This document shows, piece after piece, positions 13,119-23,567 of a stretch of 64,000 nucleotides of DNA (its first letter is position 1; the number at the start of each line of letters is the position of its first letter). Source of the stretch: Dipylidium caninum (lineage: Eukaryota > Platyhelminthes > Cestoda > Cyclophyllidea > Dipylidiidae); the NCBI GenBank assembly GCA_017562135.1, contig QEYB01000338.1, positions 124,001 to 188,000 of the forward strand, in the 5' to 3' direction. The position numbers and the translations under genes were made by a program. The notes under the pieces are model-generated. The model was not told the origin of the DNA. It did not search any database and was given only the letters and a program-made list of their open reading frames with translations.

Positions 13119-14397
13119 GGTAAGCAACCGCGAAGGTACCGATTCAAGTGTGTGGTAAGCTTGGTGCCCTTGAAAAGGGTTCTCATGGTCAAAGGAAATA
13201 CAAACGGATATAAAAGACATTCTGCTAGAAATACGTATACATACTTGCAACAGCCGTTAAGTGAATTTTTATCACAACTAAGGAACTATTTTACCTGTGG
13301 GTAGGCGTTATTTTTCCAATTTCATGCGTCATAATGATTTGACAGAGCATAGGAGAGTGCTCTAAATGAAAGGGAGTTCTAACCAAATCTAAAATGATTT
13401 TTGTAGTTAGAAGATCTTTATTTTAGAAGAGTCGAAAAATGATTTCTAACGATATCATATGTGCAGGTTCTTTAACCTCCGGCACTTTTATTAGCGGGCC
13501 GTGAAGGCAAAATCCGCAATATGATAATTCAAACAATCAAATATATCGTTCTCGATTGTGGAGTGTTAGAAGCACAATGTTGCCCACTAATGCCCTGCTT
13601 CACGCTTTTAAAAACGAACGCCTTCCTCTTTAAAATAAGTACAAAGTATTTTGCTATTGAGGTATTTTACAATGAAAGGCACTTGGTCCCACTTTTTACT
13701 CTCGTGGGATTTCGTTGGGACGGATTTGGTGAAGTTGTTAATTGTATTGCAAAACTGAAAGAGTGCTGTTGTTGTTATTATAATGAGCATGCATTTATGA
13801 AAATTATTGCGACACTTGCTTCATGTAGCGGATAGTTGGATTGAGAATATTTATGTGTGCAGGAGTCATGAAATATTCCCATTTTGGAGCGTTTTCTATG
13901 CCGAAAATTCACCCCCTTTTAACTTCATTATATCAGTGTAACCTTTTAAGTGCAGTTCAGCTTAAAAGAGTACGGAATGTGATGCTGCTTCAATTTCAGA
14001 CCTCGGTTTCCACTGCGACAAGTATAGTAGAAGCTGTTATAATTTTAGCGCAGCTCTGAGTAACCGCCCTTCCAATAATACAAAATTGTCCACTTATTAC
14101 CAAAGACGCGGAAACGTTAATGTTTAATCTTAGTATAACTATGTTTAATTTTTTATTTTGTTTGTTTTAATTTTTCGACAGCTTTCTAGCACTAGCCTCG
14201 GCTTTGCCGCCTTTTTTTGACGTTGACAATGTCACGCTATCATTGGCTGGAGTAGAATGCTTTTGCCAGCCAATGTCTAATTTGCTGCGCTCTTCTTGCG
14301 CTTTCCACGTTTAGTCGTTATTGCTTTCATTTAGCCACAAGCGCTATCCACTATTTTTGATTTATTTCTTTGTTTTCTTTTCTCTTTATTTATAATT
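13119..14397. other. Divergent intergenic region, bestrophin / phospholipid phosphatase
   Basis: Both neighbouring genes are transcribed away from this region, so it should contain both promoters. A CCAAT box lies at about 13315, near the bestrophin start, and a paired CCAAT hairpin lies at 14241-14275 near the phosphatase start. The short open frames in between show no family motifs. Confidence 0.5.
14241..14275. promoter_or_regulatory. Opposed CCAAT boxes in a perfect inverted repeat
   Basis: CATTGGCTGG (14241-14250) and its exact reverse complement CCAGCCAATG (14266-14275) are separated by 15 nt, about 125 nt upstream of the phosphatase start codon. ATTGG/CCAAT is the recognition core of NF-Y. 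Promoter function is inferred from motif and position. Confidence 0.5.
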
Positions 14398-15375
14398 ATG
14401 TCTCCATCAACAAAACTTGCCGGATACATAATTGGGGAAATAATATTGTTAATCACAAGTATGTTAATATTAGTCTGATCTTCTGCCAAGTTTCCGTACC
14501 TCTTATTGTCCTACAATTTACTGAATCATTTCAACGTGGATTTTTCCCGGGTGACACCTCAATCGCATATCCCCAACGCCCTAATACAGTATCACTAACT
14601 TTGGTGGGGTTTTTTGGTTTATCTGCCCCTCTTCTCGCCGTAAATTCCTTTCGATATGTCTGGACTTTTCTAGATTTTTATCATCGAAATTTATATTTCT
14701 TATCGAGACAAATTCCCCCGCTCGGAAAATATACCAATGGTATGTCCCGTTGCACTTTCCTAGTATCAAAAGGTTATCATTCAGCTGTATAAGTTAATAG
14801 GAATGGTGGCATTCTCATTTGTGGCCATGCTATTAGCGGTTCAAGTCGGCAAGGAGACCATCGGAAGTCTGAGACCCTTTTTTCTGGAGGCTTGTAAACC
14901 AATAAATAATGTTGGTAGTGCCTATCAACCCGTCATTGATTGCTCTGCTGATAACGCCCGACTGATCGAAGAGGCTCGGTATGCAAATCGACTTTATAAT
15001 TAATCTTTTATGTTAAAGGATGTCTTTCCCCTCTGGACACTCAGCTTGCGCCTCGTGGGGCGCGGCCATGTTAATGGTAGTTGTCGGATTTCACATCACT
15101 TCCTAAATCTATAGTTTTACACGCAAATCCGCTTCCCAAAGTGCCCCGTAGTGATGCTCAAGGCCTTCCTTCAGGTGGCAACCACCGTCATTGCCTTTTA
15201 TATATGCCTCACACGGATTCAGGATAATTGGCATCGTCCAGCTGACGTGGTTGTTGGTGCTTTACTTGGTATTGCATCTGCTGCAATGATTGTATGTCTA
15301 ATTCGCTGTCTTTTTTTCTTTCCCGGATCGCCCCCCCCCGTCGTACCTAAACGTGATAAGTACATAGTTGATTAA
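14398..15375 (+). CDS. PLPP: Phospholipid phosphatase (PAP2/LPP family), 6 exons with mini-introns
   Basis: Six-transmembrane lipid phosphate phosphatase that dephosphorylates phosphatidate, lysophosphatidate and sphingosine-1-phosphate. Inferred exons: 14398-14458, 14491-14639, 14674-14739, 14764-14978, 15019-15076, 15115-15375; introns 32, 34, 24, 40 and 38 nt. Total about 269 residues, typical for the family. It opens MSPSTKLAGYIIGEIILLIT (TM1), then the family block ESFQRGFF. All three PAP2 catalytic motifs are present: KETIGSLRP (K-x6-RP), FPSGH (PSGH) and TRIQDNWHRPAD (R-x5-H-x3-D; T replaces the usual S). The fourth intron may instead end at 14784 (45 nt), giving 262 residues; phase permits both. 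A cytosine run near 15331-15339 lies in the last codons. It diverges from bestrophin and converges on MPHOSPH6. Confidence 0.93.
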
Positions 15376-16207
15376 CAATCATATAACATGTGACGCTTTT
15401 TGGTAGTGGTTTTTAGCTCATCACTTTGAATTAAGATCTGGGACGCATTATTTGTCTGTCTATGTAGGTTACTAGTGTTTGCAAACCGTCCCCTGTAACC
15501 CTTAAGGCCCCACAACGGTTTACCATCCTCAACCCAAGGCTTTTATTAGTGACCTCATTTGCATAACACTCTCGTTATGTTTAAAAGGCAAAATTGTGCA
15601 AAACAATTTGAGGTCGCAGAGAAGAATGGTCGGCAATTTAATGTACAGTCAATTGAAAAGTAGCCCCCTTTCACAAAATCGATGCAAACTATTAACAATA
15701 TAGATACTGTGAAGCAGTAGACGTAGTCGTAATTTAATTTATTATTTTTGTCAGTCACATGCTCCTCCCTGTGGGCTGGAGGTTCTCTTGTCAACTTATT
15801 TCCAAAACAGTGCAAAACTTTTTCTATTGGTATAATTTGTTGTTAAGTATTTCCACGTGTCAATTCACCTCTTTAAAAAAATGCTGGTTGTTTTCTTTTA
15901 TCCGGAGAAGTAGAACAGACGAGTCTTGTTGGAGGTTGGTTCAGAGAACACACCTTTTTGTTTGTCTTCAGTTTCTCATTCCGGTAGGCCAGTCATTACG
16001 AAACAAGGAGTTGTAATATACACCCTTCACATCGCCTCGGACTTCAACTTGTCTGTAACCATCGCTATTACCTTCGCTCTCATAAATACTGCCCGCTTCC
16101 CAACTTCAATGAAACTGGCATCATATATTACTTAACTTGTGAAATACAATTCCACACTACTACTTTTCTCGTTATCTTTATCAACTCAGATAATACCTTG
16201 TCAAGGC

Positions 16208-16219
16208 AATAAATTTATT
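16208..16219. terminator. Palindromic bidirectional poly(A) signal AATAAATTTATT
   Basis: AATAAA (16208-16213) on the plus strand abuts TTTATT (16214-16219), which is AATAAA on the minus strand. It lies between convergent PLPP (stop 15375) and MPHOSPH6 (stop 16663). The implied 3' UTRs would be about 0.84 and 0.45 kb. Use by both genes is inferred. Confidence 0.45.
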
Positions 16220-16592
16220 TGGATTCGCCTAAAAAATTTGGGTTTTGCAATATCTCCAATAGTGTAGCATTTACCTATCGCACAACACAATTTATTATTA
16301 TCGTGGTAATTAAGTGATGATACTTAGGAATGGTTTATCAAAAGTGTGGACGACAGTTTGCGCTGTTCGTCTATTTTAAAGTTGGTTTGACGAATGAAAC
16401 GGGTGCACTGTGTATCGCACTGTCTTGTAGTAGTGATGGTCGTTTAGTCAATGTGACATGATTGTGAGCCTCAGTGCAGAGTGAAAAATTGATTGAGAGC
16501 TTAAGGGAACTAAACTAGTAACTATCGAAAAAAATTCCAATTCCTACATAGAACAATTTTGTGTATGTGAGGTAAGGAGACTGAAATGACTA

Positions 16593-16614
16593 ATATATAC
16601 ATATATGTATATAT
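16593..16614. repeat. 22-nt perfect AT palindrome
   Basis: An alternating ATATA tract with GTAT/ATAC arms that reads identically on both strands, in the 3' flank of MPHOSPH6. It could extrude a cruciform or simply be a low-complexity tract. Confidence 0.6.
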
Positions 16615-16662
16615 AGACGAGGAAACAGCCGCGCCAAAGTACAAAAAACAGAATGAGAGGGT

Positions 16663-17813
16663 TTATAATGAGCACTTCTTTTTTGCCTTCTTGGATGCAG
16701 CCGGAGAAAAATTACCTGAAAAAATGTTAACTAGTAAACCGTCGAAATTTTCGCAAAAAAACGCAACTTACCGTGTAATTTCCTCTTAAGTTGTGGGAGA
16801 GATCGACGAGCGGATAATTTTCTCAACATTCCAATGTCTTTAGCGTGTTTCTTGGTATCTTCCTTTTTTGACGATTCCTGATTTATAACTGGCGTGTCTG
16901 TCAAATGGGGATTGAGACCGCCGTAACTAGCCCGCAGCCCGAAACTCGCTATACCTATGAGGCCAGGTACATGTCGTACTACTGGTCTGTATGTTGAGTA
17001 GAAATAAATTTACGTAAACTTCAAGGATAATCGGAAGACAAATTAGTAAAAGGGCGTATAGATCAGACTTAGGGTTAATTCTACATTTCGAAACCGACAG
17101 CGATGGTAAGGACAGACATATACCTTGGTTTCAAAGTAACTTACTCATTAAAAGGGTGATAATAAGTGGAGTGTACGAAAACCATATTCGTCAAAAGAAA
17201 GTAATTATGCATCTCAAAACAAGGCAAGGTTGAAATGATGAGAAAGATGCTGGCGCAAGGCACCAGGGTTATTTGGTCTAAAGCCAATATTATCGTGAGG
17301 AAATCATGCTAATTGAGAACAAACGAGTATACAAATATTGAAACAGGCAAAAAGTACTCAAGATTCTCGAGAATAAATACTGAAACAAAATGGTGCTTAC
17401 GCTCCCGCACAATTGATGAGTGATATATGTTGAGTAGTGCAATCGATCTAAACCAAGTCACAGAGTTAACTTGAAGTTATGTTAGGGAGCAACAGGCTAA
17501 ATGACGTTATTACAAGGAAGGTACTATAACCTAATTGACACATAGAATTCCACTACCTGCTATACAAATAAATTTTTCACAAAAAGTAAGGTACGCAAAG
17601 TACTAACCGGTTTGATATCTTCTTTAGCTGTTGACTTAAAACACGGGTGACAGATTGGGGCATTGCAAATTGGAAGTCAGTCAATGAAGGAACCTCCTTT
17701 TTCTCAACTGACTTCGTAAGCTTTTCTTTTGCAACGAGAGTCCGTTTCATAAAATTCATTTGTAGCAGATTTTTTGAGATGTCTAATCTTGCGATGTCCA
17801 TCTCGGATGTCAT
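16663..17813 (-). CDS. MPHOSPH6: M-phase phosphoprotein 6 homologue (nuclear exosome cofactor), 3 exons
   Basis: MPHOSPH6 (yeast Mpp6) binds RNA, anchors to the nuclear RNA exosome and helps recruit the MTR4 helicase for 5.8S rRNA 3' processing. Exons: 17813-17608, 16986-16772, 16715-16663; the phases agree and give 157 residues (human 160). Exon 1 has the diagnostic N-terminal block DISKNLLQMNFMKR (human LSKNLLRMKFMQR). Exon 2 contains FGLRASYGGLNPHL, matching the family YGRMSFRGFNPEV block, and a lysine-rich region. Exon 3 ends GNFSPAASKKAKKKCSL, matching the human C-terminus with ITPIKAKK. Intron 1 is 621 nt and intron 2 is 56 nt. The start chosen at 17813 fits the family length; 17855 and 17801 are in-frame alternatives. 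The start lies 274 nt from the start of HMG-CoA synthase on the opposite strand. Confidence 0.88.
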
Positions 17814-18087
17814 TGTCACAGTGATCAAAGGGGCTACTTCAGCACTACTAGTCACACCATTTATTTTTAAGGTCTAAATAAATGCTGCAGACACCCTGTA
17901 AACCAGGTCTTTAATCTTGCATTATGTGAAATATTAAATAGGTTTAATGTTAAGCTTCAGGGAACGATCATTTTGGCTTTATTAAGAAAGAATTCTCAAA
18001 AGTTAAGCACAAATGACCTTGGATTGCCTTGGACCTATAAAGGCTTATTCTCCACTCCGGGGCGTTGTTAGTGCGTGGCCCGCAGGG
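17814..18087. promoter_or_regulatory. Divergent promoter region MPHOSPH6 / HMGCS
   Basis: Only 274 nt separate the two divergent start codons, so both promoters must overlap here unless distant 5' exons exist. It is AT-rich and no CCAAT box was found. An in-frame alternative HMGCS start lies at 18013. Confidence 0.5.
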
Positions 18088-21000
18088 ATGCAGAAGGATA
18101 TCGGAATCCTGGCTGCAGAGGTGTATTTCCCGAAGACATACATTCCGCAGACTTTTATTGAAGAACACTATGGCTTCCCTGAAAAATATACTAAAGGACT
18201 GGGGCAGATATCAATGGCCGTTTGTGACGAGGCTGAGGACGTTGTTTCCCTTTCCCTTACCGTTACTCAACGCCTAATTGAGCGAATTGGGCTCGATTTG
18301 TCAAAAGTTGGCTTTTTAGAGGTAAGCAGCTGAGGTTCAGAATGACCTCCGACTTTATTTTCATACAGCAGTAGCGAAGATAGGCTTGGGGCTATTATTC
18401 CCCTTTGCAGGCTTTCATATCGCAGTAAGGCCAGTTTCTTGCTCCTTTGCGTGATGTTTTCTTAATCACATACGCCAAATTTTTTTAATGTGATGGACTT
18501 TAGCGGAAACTTACTGTTCGAAATCTTTTCAAATTTAAGTATATCATTGTTAGCCTTTTGTCGCTGTTTGCCAACACCCAAAATCTATGATTTTGGCGTT
18601 CTGTTTCAAGGCATTTGAAATTACTTCAGGATTGGCCAATCTTTCAACTGTTGGTTACAAGTGTTATCTCTACCTTTGCCTAATTGCCTTCTGTCTTGGT
18701 ACTTTTTGATACTTCTTGTCACTTTTTACCAACTGCTATTATTGTCACCTATAGGTAGGCTCGGAAACCCTGGTGGATAAGTCCAAATCAATCAAGAGTC
18801 ACCTTATGCTACTTTTTGAGAAATCGGGGAATGTAGATCTAGCCGGAATTGACGTCAAGAGCGCCTGTTATGGTGGTACTGCCGCTCTTTTTAATGCTTT
18901 AAACTGGCTCGAGTCCTCCTCCTGTGATGGTTGGTTCATTTATAAAGCATTTTTTTGTAATTAATTGGTGATAAGTATGGCTTTTAGTGCCTTCAATTTT
19001 TTGTTACGGTGTTCCTATGGTTTGAAAATGTTTTACTACACTCTGTAATAAGTTTAAGATATAAAACAAATCTTTTTTCTCAACTATTAAATTAGGAGCG
19101 TGGCACTTTCTTCTCTCATTTTCAGCGGTTTTAGAATATCTCCCCAACTTCTTGATATCCTTATCTAATCAATTCCATTTGTCGCAGGTCGGTTGGCATT
19201 GGTGGTGGCTGCTGACATTGCGACATACATGACGCCGGCAACTTTGCCGACTGGTGGGGCTGGCGCCGTTGCCATTCTCTTGGGCCCCAATGCTCCCCTC
19301 GTCGTTGATTCAGGTTAGGACCTTTGTCGTATACAATTCGGGGTTTACTTTTTATCTCAGACCCCTAATATTTGGGTGCACTTTTTCGACCTGAAGTTGA
19401 ACCTTTCGCGTTTTGGAGGTTTGAATATTTGTCATCTCGGTCGTGTTTGTACTAAATGTATTCTATCCTGCCTAATCAAAGCGTGTATCACTAATATTTT
19501 CCCTTCCATATATTAGATATAAAAATAGCATGTAGCAAATTTATGTTTTTTGCTCTGATATCTATCCTTGGCATTTTTAATTTGGCCTTAAGAAATCCCT
19601 GATTTACACGCTACGTAGTCTGATTATAATTTGCCACGTATCCAAAAATTAAAGTAAATTCTTTTTTTATATGGCTGTTTATCGGTTAAATCACAATCTA
19701 CTGTCGAAGTTTTAATGTTCATTTTCTTTTTGCTCAATAAGCAGATCCATTAATAATGAAACGAGTTTTTTTACCGTCTTAGGTCTCCGTGTGTGTGCAA
19801 TGCGTCATCGTTACGATTTCTATAAACCCGTAATGGGATCTATCTTCCCGATTGTGGACGGAAAACTGAGCATCTCATGCTATAAGGAGGCCTTGCTTTC
19901 CTGCTATCGCCTTTATCAAGAAAAAGTGGAGAAGATTACTGGTAATTAGATTTATTTCCTCCTGATGAACTTCCTTGTAGGTCGAAAGGTTCGAGTGATT
20001 GGGAATCGTACTAAGTGTGAATTTCCCATCGATTTTGTTTGTTTTCACTCACCCTTCTACCGTCTGGTAGCCAAATCTTTTGGCTGGTTAGTTTTGCAAG
20101 ACGTCAAGACGGCGTTGACCAAGGGGTTGGTTGCTGCAGAGGCACCACTTTTGGGCAAAACTAATAATAGTGCCAGTGAGGTCCACAATACTGGAACTAC
20201 AGACGAAAGCGAATTGGTCCGTGAGCTTTCTCCGTTTGTCAACGAGGCTGACAGGTATCTGCGCCAGCGTGTGTTTACGAGGTTAAATTTTTTCCGGTTC
20301 GGAATCGTACTCTTGGTTGTGACTAATTTGCGAGATTATTTTACTGATTATTGTTTACCTCATCCTGAATGTGATTTTACCAATTTCATAACTAATTTTT
20401 ATGATGGTCTAAATACCTTTAGATTTAGTTGACAGACACCAAAGGATCGCCTAAGCGGAGTCGTGCAACGAGTTAATTAAATACTGTAATAGTTGGATAA
20501 TTAACTGAGCAAGTTGGTATTGTGCAGCGTCTTCGTTTTTAACAATTCATTTGGGAGGTTGACACCATGGACCATATAGATCACCCGTGATTCTTTTCCA
20601 AGCTATCTAGTTTCAATGATGCTGGAGTTCTGATATCTTGTAACATTTTTTGAAGTCATCTGCAATAGTTTTCACTTCTAGCGTAGAGCTGTCCAAGGTG
20701 GTGGATGAGGCCTGTCTATCCGCTTCACGCGCTCTCTTCGCTCTCAAAGTAGCTCCCGGTTTGCGCATCTCCAGCGAAGTTGGAAACATGTACACAGCAT
20801 CGCTTTACTCCTGTCTGATCTCCCTCGCTTGCTCGTAAGGGTCATGTTGTCTCCTCTTCGCTTGAGTGCCTAGTTCGTCACTAATTTAAAATTAATATAT
20901 TTCCCTTCGTCAGTTAGTCCTTTTTTTAACAATCTGTGCGTCGCCGTAAGCAGACTCATCTCCTCACTTTACTTTTCTACTGCCGCTTGTTCCTCATTTT

Positions 21001-22110
21001 TAGCAAATCGCATAATCGCACCCATCTTTATCTAGTTTATATAAAACCGTTTAGTCGTGCCCTTTTTTTCACAGGTTCTTTAAACCACTAATTTTGTCTA
21101 TATTTCATTTTCAATTATTTGTATTTTATTGTCCAAGCGTGTCGCCTCCGATTGGCTTACTCTTTTCTATTTCTGGTTCTTTTGTGTAAATACCAATTTT
21201 CCTTGAGATGTTTCGGGTGAAATTTTAAGTGATCTACTCATAACAGGATAATTCTTGGGCAATCATTTGATCTATTTTCCATTCTATTTAATAAATATTA
21301 TGTTTCTTCGCTCAGTCACTTTAATTTGTAATGTTGTTGACTGATATATTTCAAAAAAATAGGCCAACTGACATATCCCTCTTACTCGTTGATTATGGCC
21401 ATTGATATAGACCTGAGTTCGACAAGTCTTGACTTTGGCGTTCTCACTCTACAATTAGAAAATGACAGTTAACCTTCTACTTTACCTGTTTTTATAACTA
21501 TATATAAAGTGGTATCACTGTAGCGTCATTGAGTCTTTCCTACGTCTGACAGATATCACTGCTAATACGAGTATTTATCTAACTGTGCTCTAGATTATAT
21601 CCTGAAGTATCGTTAAAAGTGTATTCTTTTTCGGTAGAATGCCAGATGTTGACTTGCGTGGTCGGCGAGTGTTAATGTTTTCCTATGGTTCGGGGTACAC
21701 CTCCTCGATGTTCAGTTTGCGCGCTTCTGAGACCGCCGACGTAGAGGCAATTTTTGGTGCCTCCTCGCATTCCCCCTTCGATCGATTGGCACAGCGTACA
21801 CCCATCAACTACGAGGCTTTCAACGCCGGTCTTCAGGCTCGAGAGACTAACATTGACAGGGGCAAGTTTTCTCGGTTTATCACTGCTAAAACCTTAAATG
21901 ACGAACCTTTCTGTTTTCGAGCATCACCCCAGATTTACAGGCATATCGTCTGAGTAGTATTCCAATAATATGATACCATTATTACGGTTTTTAGCGCCGA
22001 TCGAGTATTCAACGCACAATTTAGAAAAGCGCTTTTTCCCAGGGACCTATTATTTGACTCACATCGATGAGATGCATCGTCGCTTCTACGATCGGTTGCC
22101 TCCTGAATGA
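18088..22110 (+). CDS. HMGCS1: Hydroxymethylglutaryl-CoA synthase (8 exons)
   Basis: Condenses acetyl-CoA with acetoacetyl-CoA to HMG-CoA, the step before HMG-CoA reductase in the mevalonate pathway. Inferred exons: 18088-18321, 18755-18929, 19188-19313, 19783-19941, 19981-20281, 20682-20834, 21638-21912, 21995-22110; about 512 residues (human cytosolic enzyme 520). Exon 1 begins [15 protein letters not shown], and no mitochondrial presequence is evident. The catalytic residues are present: Glu in [12 protein letters not shown] (about 82), Cys in SACYGGTAA (about 116) and His in FHSPF (about 254). Later blocks include [60 protein letters not shown] and [16 protein letters not shown]. The penultimate junction (21912/21995) is the least certain because its donor is weak; the last exon is secure. 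Intron 4 is 39 nt. A poly(A) signal follows at 22186. Confidence 0.94.
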
Positions 22111-22185
22111 GCAGTACTGATACCCCATTAGTTGCATTTCAAGTTTCCCTTTCATATGCCTCCATGTGCGCTCAGAATGTTTGTT

Positions 22186-22191
22186 AATAAA
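22186..22191 (+). terminator. Poly(A) signal of HMG-CoA synthase
   Basis: AATAAA 76 nt downstream of the HMGCS stop codon, in a T-rich flank. Confidence 0.6.
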
Positions 22192-23301
22192 TACACTCTC
22201 CCGTTTCTTTTCCCTTTTCTCCATTATACTAACAGGTTCGGGTAGTCAGCAATGATTAAAGACTCAGTCTTTTACTTGGCTATTCTTTTTTTCTATTTGC
22301 TTTGCTAAAGTTTTATTAACCATGTTAACTTATTGCTAGTTGTGACCAGCCTTAGGTCACTTATCCAACAGTCACTTATGTGACCGAGGTTGGTCGCCAC
22401 ACCCTACTCATTCGCCTCAGTAACCAGTCGTAGGAATTTTCGACCACCAAGCGGTAACATGTTTGCAACTCGTATATTAACCGTGTTTTTTTTGTGGGTG
22501 AAATGCCCTTTTTCCCCAAACATGTCTCTGAGGTGGCTAATGAGGTGGTGTTGTGCTTGTTATTTTTGATGACAAGTCAAAATACTGCCAAGAGAAACAA
22601 CTTAAGATATGTCTTTTCCCTGGATATTAGAGTGACATGTAGACAGCGGAACAAAGATTATTTTCATTATAGACTTGCGTGATTGTCTTGTAGTTCATCC
22701 AGCAGTAAAACGCTTTCATGAAGTGTATAATTAACCTGGTACTTGGGTCTGGCACGGCCTGAAGGGTGTGCTAACCAAAAACGTTTCCTCAGTTTAGTGG
22801 GCAGATAGTTTATCTCAACTACATTTTTGCATTGGGTTCGTAGCAACGCTTTACTCCAAGTAGTACTTTAGACTAAGTAGTCTTGCACCGCCGAAGTACC
22901 ACAATACTGACGATGCACACTAGTATGAAGATGGGAAACAGCAGAGGTTAATTTACTCGTATATTCGTATGAATGTATGCCGTTCTGCAAGCATGTCGTC
23001 TGGGAAGGGTGATTGCTTTAGTACCAGTAAACGAAATACTTTCATTTTGTTAACAATCTTAAAAGGAAAAAAATGAATAGAAAATGTCGGGCATTATTTT
23101 TTAAAGATGCTACAGATACTAGTATTTTTGGGGGTCATTTATATAAAATTTGATGCAATGGTCTCCAAGTTAACGGATGCTACAGCTTGGATTTGTTTAG
23201 TTAAATAATCCACTGTTTTGCCATCATCATATCCAACCTGAGGTTGAACCATCTCTTAATGTAAATGTCCCAAGCATGCTTTTCACATTTTTTCCATTTA
23301 G
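22192..23301. other. Region between HMGCS and the interrupted membrane-protein gene
   Basis: No recognised exon. The first recognised exon of the next gene starts at 23302 in mid-codon, so at least one upstream exon with its start codon should lie here, but none could be placed with confidence. Confidence 0.4.
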
Positions 23302-23567
23302 TGACGCTTATTTTGCAGTGAAAAGCCTCGCATACTGCACTAGCGTGAATTAAGGAACATTCAATTGTTTGACCTGTTAGAAATTTAACGAATTGTGCGG
23401 GTTAAATTGTGAGGAGGACCATGCCGGAAAATGCTTTTCAGTTGATATTTCGACTTCCGATCATAGCATAGAATCCAACATGCCTACGTTTTGCTCGTGG
23501 CGAACAGACGGCAAAGGTAAACTCAGTGACCAGCATTGCTGTAAATTTACTTTAATTGGCCAAATTT

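Larger units (their letters stand above)
15376..16662. other. Convergent intergenic region, PLPP to MPHOSPH6
   Basis: This holds the 3' flanks of two convergent genes. The notable parts are a 12-nt palindromic poly(A) signal at 16208-16219 and an AT palindrome at 16593-16614. No gene is recognised. Confidence 0.5.
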
